Below, in pieces: positions 29,894-41,865 of a DNA stretch of 64,000 nucleotides (position 1 is the stretch's first letter; each line of letters begins with the position of its first letter). The notes below the pieces were generated by a model. The model was not told the origin of the DNA, ran no database searches, and saw only the letters and a list, made by a program, of their open reading frames with translations. This DNA comes from Buxus sempervirens (lineage: Eukaryota; Streptophyta; Magnoliopsida; Buxales; Buxaceae), in the NCBI GenBank assembly GCA_947561395.2, contig OX387188.1, forward strand, positions 7,362,150 through 7,426,149. The letters are read 5' to 3'. The translations under genes were made by a program, and so were the position numbers.

Positions 29894-32800
29894 TTTTTTT
29901 TTTTAAATGTCACATGGCAACAGTAGCCATGGATTTTTTTTATTTATATTTTAAAATAACACATGGCTTCGATCACATTCTCATAACGGAAGTGGCTAAC
30001 AAGCCATGGCTTAAAGTCAACTCATATCAAACCTTTTAGTTCATGGCTCCTCTTTAGTGTCAATCAGATATAAGTATTTTAATGTCATATAGCCTTGGGG
30101 GTGTAAAGTTTCATACGTGGATGTACTTCTAACAGAATATTGATTCCAACTTCTAACATGCCCTAGTTATCAATGTGGAATGTGTGCTATGTTGTGTTTT
30201 GCCATACTATGAGTGTAGTTATTTTGTCTTTGTAAAGACTATACTATAATTGCTTGTGTTATCATTTATAAGAGCCAATGATTATTTGTTATCTCTCGTT
30301 ACGATTTATTTTGTTCAAGAAAAATATTCTTTTAAGCTTTAAAGTGAATGCTCGGCCTGCTTCATATAAGAATAATAATACCAATAAAGAAAATAATAAC
30401 TTTAAAAAAAATAATATAATAATGATTAAATATATAATATAATTGTTGTTTTGCCTTTAAAAAGGGTGAAAAGCATAAATACAATTATAACTTATACAAT
30501 TATTAGTTTTATCAAGTTCACATGGTAAAAATTTTAGATGGGTTGTGTAACGCCCCGAATCCGGTAGTTTTTATTTTCCAACGGATCAAGGCATTACTTG
30601 AATGCAAAGGCATAAATGGATAAAGACAAATCAAAGTACGCTAGAATTTTAAAAAGCAACTACCTATTCTAGACACTTCTCAAACCTACCATAAAAGAAA
30701 TAACTCCTAAACAAATCTCCTAATAGAATATAAAAGAAAACTAATAATCCATAAGGTACTCATCAAGGTCCTTTACTGTACCCTCTATATTATCTACCCC
30801 AACTTGCACGTCCTCTCCAAGAGTATTTGAAAACAAATATTAAAAGCAAGAGTGAGATATAAAATCTCAGCAAGTAGCAACACGCATGCTATAAAACAGT
30901 CCATATAATTTTATAAACCATTTTCATGAGGAACAATGAATAAACCAAAGTTCATAATCCAAAAAATACAGTAAAAAGTCCAAAATCCAACAAGTTATAA
31001 TTCAAAAACAACATAATATTCACACAACAAACCACACAATTGTGACATTATAGGACTCATGAAATAAAACATCCTTGAGAAGTTTAATACCCGATTCCAA
31101 ATGCCACCTCCTAATCTATGTTGGCCGAAATACACGAATTACAACATAGGGGAGTACCCACCCAGATACAGGAATAAAGATTGGCATGTACAACCAAACT
31201 TCCCACTGAGATACACGGATAAAGGAATATGATTGCTGTGAGTTCCAACTTCCCATCGAGATACATGGATAAAGGAAGAGGATTGCTGAGATACACAGAC
31301 TAAAATGCACAAATGGACCACAAGGTTAACTAAACAAAGAACGACCCACTCTACTATCTAGCTAAACTATGGATCCATAATGAGCTAAGCCTGCTAGACA
31401 CAAGTCAATCAAAAACAGTTATATAATTGGAAAACATAGATCAATAATTTCCATAAATCATTCCTTTATTCCTTCATGAATATAAACTAACAAACACTGC
31501 CATCTTGGTAGAAATACTCCCTCATGGAGATAACAAATATCCTTAATTTTATTAAAAAGCCAACCATATTTCATAAGTCCACAAGTCAACTCCAAGATAC
31601 ATGGAGGAAAAACCAAGTCTCAAACCCAAGCTACATGAGTGAGAATAACTACTCTAATGTACACAGAGAAAAATAATAACCATTCTGTCATGACAACTCT
31701 AGAAACATCTTTAGGTAAGTTAATTACAAGTGTAGGAACCAATAAAATCAAAACAAGTTGAAAAGAAAATGATTTGGAACAATAAACCTAAATAAAAGTC
31801 ATTTTAGTAGAACGTACCCAAATTCTTTATAAAAATCCAAATAAATCATCGGCTAGTGCAAACGCTCTCAAAATACCATAATCTTATTGGTACATGAGTT
31901 GGAATTCAATAAAAACAATTTTATAATAAAAAACTAGGTCGAAAGGCAAAATTCCAAAAATTTGTCAGAGAGCACTCGAGCACTGTCTGGCGTGATTGCA
32001 GGTGCTTGAGGAAAATTGATTTCCAGAATTTGGCCACTCGAGATGACGCTCGAGCGGTATTTTGGGTGTCCGACTTAAATAAAAAGTTTGGGTTTCGAGT
32101 TCTGAATTTTCTAAAAAAACACAGGCAGGGGCGCCTTCAATGGTGCTCGAGCGTGATTACAAGCGTCCATATAAAATTGTGAAAATCTGGATTTTACGAA
32201 ATTTTATGAATTTTCTATTTCTTTTTTTAAAACTTATTTTCATCATTCAAGATTACTTCTAACACATCTAAAATCATTTTCTAAACATACTAAACTATTC
32301 TAAAACAATTACTAACAAATCTAATAATAAAAATCATGCTTTTCATCCAAAGATCAAGGTGAACAAAATTCTATCGAGAAGAACATAGAATTTTTCCATG
32401 CTTTAATCCCCAACCAAAACCTTCCAAATCAACATAAACATGTTTCTAAATCATCACAAATCTGAAGAACACAATATTTATCATCTAAACAATAAACCAT
32501 GAAATTTTCCAATGTAAAAGGTTACTACTTGCCTTAAGATTGCAAAATCCTTCTTCTTTTTCAATAACCCCAAGGTAAAGCCGATTTTCTGAACTTTTTG
32601 TACAACTCTAGGGATCTCCAAACACAATCTCCATCGTTTAGATTGTAAAACCACCAAACTAGAATAAAACTTTCAAATTTGAGGCCGATCCAACGGTTGG
32701 ATCTTTCTAGATCGTTGTTCAATAGTTGCTGGTCAGAATTTTCTGCAATTCCTTTTTTTCTCTAAAGTCTCTTATTCTCTTTCTATTTTTCTCTCTCTAT

Positions 32801-33718
32801 TTTTCTAGCCTTATCCACGAATTTTCTCTCTCCTTTCTTCCACACGATTGAATTAATGGAAACCCCAAATCTTCCCTTAATGCTTTCCTTTTATAGGCTC
32901 ACCCAAATACAACTCCTAATTGGATTAGGAAATTTTCTAACTAGGATTCTAAATTCTATTTGAAAAACTTTCCTATCTTATCTCTCCTAATTATTTTCTC
33001 TTAAATCTAATTTATAAAGAACTTCTAATTTAATAAATTTTCGTGCTAATTATTTCCCCTATTTTAAAATATTACTAAAACACCCCTAAACTCATCTTAT
33101 CCTCAAATTTATGACTCCTAATTAAGTATTATTACAATTAGGTCATTTACTTATTGTAGACACCTGATTTTTGCACCCCTAAAATGAAGAAAAATGAAAA
33201 ATCAAACTAAAAGTCAAACCGTGAGGGGGTCAAAAAATTGACTTTTTAATTCAAGTGAATTTGGTCATCAAACTTCATCTCATTAAAAAAGAGCACTTCG
33301 ACACGGTTCCAACGCAACTGAGTTTGCTAGAATCGGAGTCCAAATGAGAAAGTTATGAACTGGTCAAACTTTTGGGGAGCGAAAAGTTGACTTTTTGCTC
33401 AACCCCAATTCAACTGCCCAAATTGATCCTAGTGGATATATGGTTCCGAGCTGATTCCAACGACACTAAGTTTTCTGAAATCGGACACCGAACGAAGAAG
33501 TTATGGGCAATTGAAGTTTCAGAAAAACTGCCCATGCGGCAAAAGGGCAGCAGAAAATAGAAAAAATCAATAAAATAAATGTATTTGTTAATATATTAAA
33601 CATTTTAATAATATTTTAAATAAAATAATATCATTTTTTAATAAACAAATCGAATAAAATCTTTATTTTAAGCCAAATTGAATAATGGTTTGAAATCCAG
33701 TGAATTTAAAACGTGCTC

Positions 33719-33935
33719 GCCCGTATTTGAAATACGGGCAGGGCATGCCCGTACTTCAAATACGGGCACACCTTCTGGAAGGGACACACGTCGTTGTACG
33801 GCAAGACACGCGTCCCATACGGCCGATTCGGCGAGATTTGAAAATGTGCGTTTTTCGGCCGCATTTGAAATACAGGCAAGGCATGCCCGCATTTGATTTA
33901 TGAACAAGGCATGCCCGCATTTCAAATACGGGCAC
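33719..33935 (+). repeat. Promoter-proximal type II palindrome array of A3 (21 bp / 27-28 bp)
   Basis: Unit 1 (33719-33739) is a near-perfect 21-bp palindrome, GCCCGTATTT-G-AAATACGGGC. Further units start near 33747, 33858, 33885 and 33913, giving 27-28-bp steps within each sub-block. In the middle, 33780-33850, lies more diverged CGTACGGC-type sequence. Arms use ACGGGC rather than the CCGGATAC of type I, although the slot is the same. Confidence 0.82.
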
Positions 33936-33947
33936 GACTTTTTTGCC

Positions 33948-33955
33948 TATAAATA
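33948..33955 (+). promoter_or_regulatory. TATA box of LTR A3
   Basis: TATAAATA in the context TTGCCTATAAATAGAGAGG lies about 793 bp into the LTR and 13 bp after the last palindrome of the array. Confidence 0.65.
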
Positions 33956-34770
33956 GAGAGGCCAGCCCCCATTTGAACAAGCAAGCCCCAAGGCCTCCAC
34001 CCCCTTTCCTCCTCGACGTTTTACACGTCCAACCCCTGCCCAAGTCCTGCCACTCCTAATACCAAGCACCAAAATACCCCGGGTAAGTCCAAACCTTGTC
34101 CAAACTCTGCCTTTTTCCCCTTTGAATACAAGAAGCCTAGCAAAACCCTTTCAAAACCAATTTAGAAAACCAAAGGAGACGCGGAAGCGCTGCCGGAATC
34201 CTCGAAGAATCAACATACTAAAGAAAAGGTAATGGCAAGGAAGCCTGTTTGGTAACATGACAATTCATATACATTAAATTTGATCTTTTCTTATAAACTT
34301 TGTTTATTATTTGTTTTTCCATCTATTTCTCATCACATTTGATCTGTTTTACATGGCTTTGGTCTCCCCATGGTGAGAGGGAGACCTTACATGAAAGAAG
34401 GAGTTTAGCTTTACAAAAGCCTAAAAGGTTACTTGGATTAACATGATCTTTAAGGCAATGTAATCATTAAACAAATCTATTGTATCCCAAATTCTGATCC
34501 CCCCTTTCCTATTCTCATTGGATATGATCGTGCATGAAGAAGAAGGATCCAACAAAGTGGAAAAAAGAGGAAAACTATTCCTTTCGATGAACGCCAAAGA
34601 AAGAAGCAATACAAGGTTGAAAACAAGACATGTTCGTCACTATAAATGAGTTGGAAAATCTCTGCAGAAGTTGCTGGATCCCCTAGAAGACCTGCCAGAG
34701 TGATACCAAGCAAAATTGGCACAAAAAGATGCAAACCAAGCGTGCCCATAAATGCAGTGCGGGTTGGGTG

Positions 34771-34793
34771 TGCCCGTATTTACTGTACGGGCA
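34771..34793 (+). repeat. Downstream palindrome of A3
   Basis: TGCCCGTA-loop-TACGGGCA at 34771-34793 lies about 820 bp downstream of the TATA box, with degenerate relatives to about 34855 (GACCCATATT and TTTACGGGT, then GCGGGC). It occupies the relative place of the second array in A1 and A4. Confidence 0.6.
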
Positions 34794-36979
34794 GGTCTGA
34801 CCCATATTGTATTTACGGGTAATGCCAGCCATTATAGCAAATGCGGGCAGATCTAAAAATAATGTAAAAAATATAATTTTTGGCCCGGTTGTACTTAATT
34901 TGACCCGTTTTGGGTTTGACCCGACCCAAGGAGTTAATTGGGCTATTCTTAGCCCTTTATGGACCATGGGCCTAGATGGGCCCACCTTTGACCGGCCCAA
35001 ACCTGGCCCATTTTCAATAAATGGGCTCCAGACCATTTGACCCATGGCTAATGGGCCAAATCCAAACCCATCAAACCCAAATGTGTGTAAATAATTTAGT
35101 TAAATAAATAAACCAAAAAGGGTTACCCAATATCCCTAGTGGGCCCCAAGCCCAACCTTGGCAACCCACGGGTCTTCCAACGGGACCCGAATCCGACCCA
35201 TCTCACCTAAATAAAAAGATAAAATAAAATAAAAAGGGGCCCACACCATCAGAGGGTCCCACCATACCAAATAAAGTGGCATGCTAGCCTAGGAAGGGTG
35301 AGACTAACTCAAAAACCAGGGAGACCCGAGGGACCCGTCAAACCGACCGGGTGGGCCAGGGTGTCTTAGGACTTCCCCGAATGTAATCGAGGACTTAGCT
35401 AGAACTCTAAAAAGCCGCAGACCAGACTTAAACCCGGATAGGGCAATCACCGTGTCTGCCTGCACCTCTCAGGCAATGGCGACTCCGAAAGTCCCGAGGC
35501 ACGCACTCCCACGTGCACCCCGTGTGCGATCTAGGTCAAATTTAGGTGCGCACACTTATCTTTTAAACTATAAATTAAGCTACTTAAACCCAATTTAATC
35601 TATCCTAAATCTAATTGTTTATTTTAATTCTAATAATTATTTATTTTATTAATTCAATAATTAGCCATTGGGAAAAGACTAAAATGCCCTTTTTCATTAT
35701 TATATTATATTTGACCATTAGATTTATTTCTAAATTTCCAGATATAATCTCCTCATTGTTTCTCTTCATAATATAAGTGTGAATTATAATTTCAATCTCC
35801 CAAATATTTAGAGTAAATATTTATCTCTTGATATTTAAATTTATTTATTTTATTTTTTCTAATATTTAGATTTACAATTATATTATTATTTCCTAAAATT
35901 CGGGATTCTATAGGTTGATTATGATTCTTTTATAAAGTTAATTAGAGGTATTAAAACATTAAAATATAAATTGTTGAAGAAAATCCCTAACATGTGAAAG
36001 TGTTAGATCTGACAGGTCTATAATTATGAGGTTGATGTAGATACTAAACTATTTAAATGCCTTATTGTATGTAAAGCTTTGGGTGATTATAGTGGATCAT
36101 GGGGATTGTGACAAAATTCTAATCATGATATTGTGTGGTCAATTGTATATAAAGAATTGATATATTAATAAATAATGTAATCATATATCTTTATTTTAGT
36201 GATTTTTCATGAAGGATGACCATCGTGGTGATGAGTTGTGCTCCTGGGGTTTGAATCCCTAAATTTTATGGAAAATAAGTTTGGGAGCTTGTGTCCCATG
36301 GGTTAAAAGCCCTTAAAACCACAATGTACACATGGAATTTATGATAGTCCGATCCCTGCTATATTAAAGTGGGATCCAAGGGCAGTTGATCCTAGCCAAA
36401 AGTTGGATTGCTCTAGATAGTGGGCTTGACCGTAATTCCGGTTATATTTGACATGAGAATCATTAGAATAAAGACCCCATAATTTTTATTTCATAATATA
36501 ATAAATAAATAATTGACACTAATGCTTGTGAACTTGAATGAATTATTGTGATGTTTATGTTGAATGTATATAATGTGGAATATCATGAATTATCATGAAA
36601 AATTAATTATATCAATTCTATGCGTAGTATGAAATTTGATATGTTTAAACTTAATTAGCTAGAGATTTTACATTATTAGTTCATATAAATTAAAGTGATT
36701 CTTCTTACTCGGCTTTGAGCTCACCCCTTCGTGGAAATAAATAATTTCAGGTCAGTTGTAGGACCAGAGTTTGAAGAAGCCTGAGTGAAAGTTTCTTGAA
36801 GTTCTATGGCCAATAGTTTAATATTATTAGTATCATTGGATTTAGATGTCATATTATTAAGTATTTGTCTTATTTCAGTTGGGATTGTTAATTTGAGATT
36901 TTATGTTATGGAGGGTTGTTGAAGAATTTTCTTGGATTTTATTAGGTATTATTATTGTCATCTTGGGAATTGTGTTATT

Positions 36980-38716
36980 TCTTGTGATTCTATGAGAACT
37001 GTTCCACATTCAAAGTACTCCAAGATTATCTTGAAGAACCGTGTTTAACGGGGAGAGAAAACTAAGGGAAACGATAATGGAACGGAACCCTAGGTTGTTT
37101 TAGAACCCCATTGGATTGATTTAAATGCATGCTATATGTTGTCATATTGTTCTTGAATGGATTTTTATACACATACACACATAGCACTTTTTTTGTCGGA
37201 TTGGGCTCATATTTCGAATTCATTGCATTCATTGTGATAAATCTGGAATAAATGGCCTTAAATAATTCTGGAATATTTCTAGTTGGTTTTCAATGTGATT
37301 TCAAGCAAGTTTTGAGTATTGAAGGCCTCTAGGCTCAACCTTTCGGTTTTGGGCATTTTTGCTCACTTTTTGGGGTTTTTGGCATATCCTTTCCAATCGG
37401 AGAGGATGGTGAGCCAAACCTGTGCCCCATTTCTTTCTAGAGGTTCTTCAATATCTTTTGAAAGTGATTTTGATTTATCTTGCACGGAATACACACACTT
37501 GGTCACTGTTTTAATTGATTTTACTCAAAAAAGGCTCAACTTGACAGCAACTGTACCCCAACTTCGGACACTCGTAACTTCGTCGTCCGGATGAATTTTA
37601 GAGTGATTCCAGAACCATGGGAAAGGTGGGACTGTCTAGTTTATGCTTGTAAAAGTTCATCAATTTCTATCAAGCGGAGTTTTGACACCTCTCTGTCGAA
37701 GTTGATAGGTCAGTTCTGATCTAAATACGGAACTTGTCACTTAGACTGAGCGCCATGTGTTCGTTTTAAGTCCGATTTGAGTGATTCTTATTTTTGAGTT
37801 TTCCTTTTGAAGTCTAGTTTCAAATCCAGTTGGTTTCATAATTTTTTGACTCCATCTGTGTTGTTGGTAAGAGATTTACTCAAAGCTGTTCAACAGCACT
37901 TTTCTAGGTAATAATGTGTGATCTTCGGGGCCTGTTCGGGAGACCACCCAAGACACATCTGAATGAATTTTTGTATGAGGCTAGTTTCATTTGAAATATG
38001 GCCATACAGACTTCACTCACACCAAATTTCAAGGACTTATATGAAGCCGATGTTTCTAAATGATTTTCCAAAGTTGCCTACTTATCACTTTTAATTATCT
38101 CCAGCAGCAGATTTCAAAGGAGAATAACTCCTAGGATTTTAATCGGAATGGATTGAAAATTTGCATGAGTCTTCTATCTATCATAATCTTTCAAATGAAT
38201 TTGGTTTGATTCAATTTAAATTGGATTTGAATGATTTCATGACAAATGGTTTTTGCTTTTACTGAATTCTCCGGATTTAACTCAACTTGGTTTTGTGTAA
38301 CTTTTGCTTTGATTTCCATCTTTTGGTGATATTGACATAAAAGAGGATCTAGAATTCAATTGGATTTTCATGTGAAGATATCATACATTTGTCCTTTTTC
38401 AAGGTTTTTAATGATTTTTAGCAAGCTTTCCTATCTTTTAGAATGAACAACACTTGGCAACCACCTTGTGTGGATGAATGGGGATGCCTAACACCTTCCC
38501 CTGTTCATAATCTAATCCCCTTACCTATCTCTGGATTTGATTTTCAAGTAGAGTTATTTTTACTCTAGAATTGGCCTTTTAGCTCTTTTTGGCTTACTTT
38601 TGAATCTTTTGGTGTCCATTCACACCCAAAAATCTGAATGGTGGCGACTCTCCCATTTTACGTTGAGCCCGTGCGTTGACAGAGGGGAAATCATCCCAGT
38701 GATTTTTCCCATGTCT
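36980..38716 (+). mobile_element. B1: B-family LTR fragment, 5' truncated
   Basis: From TCTTGTGATTCTATGAG (about 36980) to CCCATGTCTCACA (38716) the sequence is the reverse complement of B2 and B3. It includes the GTACTTTGA/CCCCGTTAA block, the long segment beginning near 37500 (CTTCGGACACTCGTAACTTC), and the terminal TGGTGGCGACTCTCCC block (38640). About 0.9 kb of the sense start is absent compared with B3. No primer-binding site follows at 38717, so it is not an intact 5' LTR. It faces B2 head-to-head. The open frame at 37319-37594 is a shadow within it. Confidence 0.78.
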
Positions 38717-40080
38717 CACACCTTGTGTTGCCTTCAATATGGTATTCATATTATACCTTGGCCTATGAAACATGCAAATGGCCTTCCCACATTTACAGCC
38801 AATTCCCCAAGCGCAATTGTTTGCTTTTAGCTGAAAACGTGTTTCTCCACCTTCAAGCGTATGATTCTTGGGTTTTGGCTAAATTGGCAACTTAGAACTC
38901 AAGTCTTGTGATGCCCGGAATCGAATCACAGATCCATTGTAATCACATCATTGACTCAAATTCTAAGGTAAATGTTTTCACTTTCGCTTTCCGAAGTATC
39001 GAAGTCGGTGCGCCAAGCTACATACATTCGGGTTCAACTTCCTATAGGTAACGGGTAGGCTGTGCAAAGTGTTTAAAGTGCTCAATTGCATTTAAAATTG
39101 AGGTGCATTCATAGCGTCCCAGCCCCTTGCCACTCTTTTCGTAGCCATGCATACAATTTCAAGCCAAGGCAAATATGACAATCATATTGGAATTGAAAAC
39201 ACAAGCACAAGATAATAAACACCCAAACATGCTCATGACCATCATATACACAAAAGTGACACCCAAAACATGTTATCATATTGTACAAACAACAATTAAA
39301 ACATGGAAAGCATGCTTGAAACCCCAAAACCATTACCTAAATTTCCAGATTTCATGCTTCCTTTTTTTTTCATGATCAAAGTGCAGTATTCCTACCCAAA
39401 TTGAAGCCTAAAAAATACAGCAACTAGACCTTTTGTACAAGGAGCATTTGATCGAAGAAAACATGCTTGAAAATCCCTCCAAACATCTACTGGATTCTGG
39501 GTTTTATGGTTCTCATTTTCATGCTCAAAGTACCTTATTCATGCCCAAATGGAAGCCTAAAAATACAGCAACTAGATGTATTGTACAAGAGGTGTTTTGT
39601 TGGGGAAAACATGCCTGAAAACCCCCAAAATGGCTACTGAATTTCCAGATTTTTTTGCCCATTGCTTTCATGCTCAAACCATGTCATCCCATACCCCAAA
39701 TCAATGGCATTCCATAAAAAAACATTAAGCACTAGAAAATATTGTTCATGGGAATCATGTTTGAATACCCCAAAAGTTACACTAAATTTCCAGATTTCAT
39801 GTTTAAAAATTCTTTTTATGTTCAACTCATGGCATTGAAACCAAAATTAGAGCATGTTATCACAAAACTACTTCAAAATCATGTTACAAGATAGGCTCTT
39901 CTTAAACAAGCATCATGACAACATCAAGAAACACATACATGCCTTTATCCATATAAATTTCAAAGCATCCCAATCAGATTTGAAATACAACATATGCACA
40001 AATAAAATAGGCAAAATAGCAAGTATTCAAAAATAAAGAAAAAGCATGAACAAATACACAAAATGGCTTAAATCCACAAA
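38717..40080 (-). other. Leader of minus-strand element Y, no gene seen
   Basis: Directly after the primer-binding site of Y (in minus sense) comes about 1.36 kb without any recognisable protein, ending at B1. It contains a tandem repeat block (39310-39870). Segment 38930-39080 (AAGTATCGAAGTCGGTGCGCC and neighbours) is unassigned. There is no gag, so Y is truncated, or its coding part lies elsewhere. Confidence 0.5.
39310..39870. repeat. Diverged tandem repeat, ~150-165 bp units, in Y leader
   Basis: About four units share AATTTCCAGATTT, TTTCATGCTCAAAG, CTAAAAATACAGCAACTAGA, TTGTACAAG and AAAACATGCTTGAAAACCCC in the same order, for example from 39305, 39460, 39605 and 39755. The units are substantially diverged. 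Tandem repeats in untranslated leaders and 3' regions are known in Tat-lineage elements. Confidence 0.7.
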
Positions 40081-40098
40081 TCCCCAGCAGAGTCGCCA
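40081..40098 (-). other. Primer-binding site of element Y
   Basis: In minus sense TGGCGACTCTGCTGGGGA follows the LTR end CCATGTCTCACA after a 2-nt spacer (AC). The leading TGG is the complement of the tRNA CCA end. I cannot name the tRNA with certainty; Ogre elements are reported to use an arginine tRNA and other Tat elements an aspartate tRNA. This site makes B2 a 5' LTR and fixes family-B sense as minus here. Confidence 0.72.
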
Positions 40099-41758
40099 GT
40101 TGTGAGACATGGAAAAATCACCTAGATGATTCCCTCCATCATCACACGGGCTCAACAAAAATAGGAGAGTCGCCACCATCCAATTTTAGGTGTGAATGGG
40201 CACCAAAATCATCAAAAAGAGCAAAAAGGCAAAAACTAGAGTAAAAATAACTCTTCTTTGCAATAATATCCAGAAATGGGTAAGGGGATTAGATTATGAA
40301 TTGGGGAAGGTGTTAGGCACCCCCACTCACCCACACAAGGTGGTTGCCAAGTGTTGTTCATGCTCAAAAATAAGAAATCTTGCTAAAATAATCAAAAACC
40401 TTGAAAAAGTATTAAACAAATGTATGATATTTCCACATGAGGAATCCAATGAATTCCAAATCCTCTTTTATGTCATTATCATTTCTGGGACATCACCATT
40501 TAAATGGAAATCAAGGCAAAACTTGAATACAAACAAGTTGATAAAAATCCGGAAAATTCGGTAAAAGATAGAGCCATTTGTCTTGAAATCATACAAATCA
40601 AATTTAAATTGAATCAAACTAAATCCATTTGAAAGGTTATGATAAATAGAAGACTCATGCAAATTTTCAATCAAATCCGGTTAAAACCCTAGTGTGCGCA
40701 CCCGATTTCGGTCGCACGACAAGGCGCACGCAAAACGATGCGTGCCTCGGGGTTTGTTTGGAGTCGCCACTGCCTAATGGGGTGCAGGCAAACACCTGGG
40801 TGCCTAAGTTCTTCTACTAAGGCTTGGTCTGCGGCTTGAGATTCTAAGTAGGTTCACGGTTGCGGTCTGGGGAAGTCCGTAGACACCCCAGTCCACCCCG
40901 TCAAATGACGGGTCCCATAAGTTTCCCTGGTTTGAGTCAACTCAGTTGGTCTCTCACTCTCCCGATGCCTAATCCAGCATTCAATTTTGGTTAAGTCTGG
41001 CGGGACCGCCAAAGTGGTGTGGGTCCCTTTACTTGATTTTATCTTCTTATTATTGAATGAAGTGAGTCTGATTGGGTGGGCCCTGTTGGAAGGCCCACTG
41101 CATCCCTGGTGGGCTTGGTTAAGCCCACATGTCCCTTGGTGGGCCTCAGTCTAGCCTGAGAGGCCCTTTGGGCATTGGTTCAAGTGAATTGATTTTACTT
41201 TAAAGTTTAAGTTTGTTTATTTAAGTGGATTTCATGCAAAGGTGGGCCGGGTTGCTTCGTGGGCCCTTGAGTGGGCCACACAGTTGGTTTCCAAGTAGTT
41301 TTGATTATCTTTCTTATCTGTGCCAAAAATGGGCCAAGCATTGGGCTTGGGGCCCTTTACCTGGGCTTGGGCTTGAAAGCCCAAGACTTTCTGAGATAGG
41401 GTTTGGAAACCCTACTCTTGTTTGGTTTACTGGGCTTAGTGGGCCCGACAAGCCCTGCCCATGGTCTCGGCCAAACCATGCCTAAGTCTAGATCAACATG
41501 CTTCAAAATTGGGTTTGGGTGGGCCTCCAATGGTGCGGCCCACTCAAATGGATTGATTTTATCTTTATTTAACAAAAGGAGTTTGTCGGGCTTGGTGGGC
41601 CCTGTTGGAAGGCCCACCGGGAATCAATTTGGACCAGGTGTCCAAGGCCCATCTTGGGTTTCCGGGTGACCCGGAAACCCTTCTGGTTCGACTAGTTTGA
41701 TCAAATGAACCAAAAAAACAGCACAAGATCACAAAACAGCAAAAATAACAATCTGGCT

Positions 41759-41865
41759 GTGTAGCCGGCCTGAGATGCCGGTTACACATAAGTCTTGGTG
41801 TATCCGGCATCTTTTGCCGGCTACAAGTGGGCCTCTGTTGATCCGGCCTGAGTTGCCGGATCAAC
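41759..41865 (-). repeat. 39-bp-period palindrome array in transcribed part of A4
   Basis: Three 29-bp palindromes start at 41759, 41798 and 41837, again 39 bp apart. Unit 3 is perfect: GTTGATCCGGC-7 nt-GCCGGATCAAC. Units 1 and 2 have GTGTA/TACAC-type outer arms. This is the counterpart of 2364-2470 in A1. Confidence 0.88.

Larger units (their letters stand above)
33155..35554 (+). mobile_element. Solo LTR A3 (family A), 2400 bp, TSD CTTAT, inside C
   Basis: Ends are TGTAGACACCTGATTTTTGC... and ...TTTAGGTGCGCACA, flanked by CTTAT at 33150-33154 and 35555-35559. It shares the opening block, the GGCCCA-rich block (34900-35200) and the terminal block with AATGGCGACTCC (35476-35487) with A1, A2 and A4, so plus sense follows from A2. 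The pre-TATA slot carries type II palindromes (33719-33935), followed by TATAAATA at 33948. A second palindrome pair lies at 34771-34793. No internal region remains. Confidence 0.9.
30546..35912 (-). mobile_element. Solo LTR C, about 2960 bp plus nested A3, TSD GGTTG
   Basis: Plus-strand ends are TGTAACGCCCCGAATCCGG... and ...TTCGGGATTCTATA, flanked by GGTTG at 30541-30545 and 35913-35917. The right end has TATA where family logic expects TACA, a point change. Minus sense is inferred because CCGGGGCGTTACA-type ends close the plus-sense LTRs W and Z0. It contains A3 (33155-35554). Three imperfect repeats around GAGATACA-GATAAAGGA (31150-31280) mark a short-repeat domain. Confidence 0.82.
28547..36979 (+). 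mobile_element. LTR D (chromovirus-like), split by MITE and solo LTR C, truncated at right
   Basis: Starts TGTAACAACCCGGTTAAAAG at 28547, like other chromovirus-type LTRs here, and continues through 30540. It resumes after C at 35918 and fades out at B1 (36980) without a recognisable end CA. Its own sequence is about 2.6 kb after removing the MITE and C. Plus sense is inferred from the TGTAAC start and the CTAGGTAAG context near 28810. There is no coding sequence. The 100 bp between W and D (28447-28546) are unassigned; they hold two near-copies of GGTACCTTAGTGTTA-type sequence. Confidence 0.55.

Noticed and set aside
37319..37594. 91-codon open frame, possible small gene
   Set aside because: It lies within the conserved non-coding body of LTR B1; the homologous stretches of B2 and B3 do not keep the frame.
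40196..40564. 122-codon open frame in B2
   Set aside because: It starts inside the terminal LTR block shared by all B LTRs and has no domain; B3 keeps a shorter, different frame at the same place.
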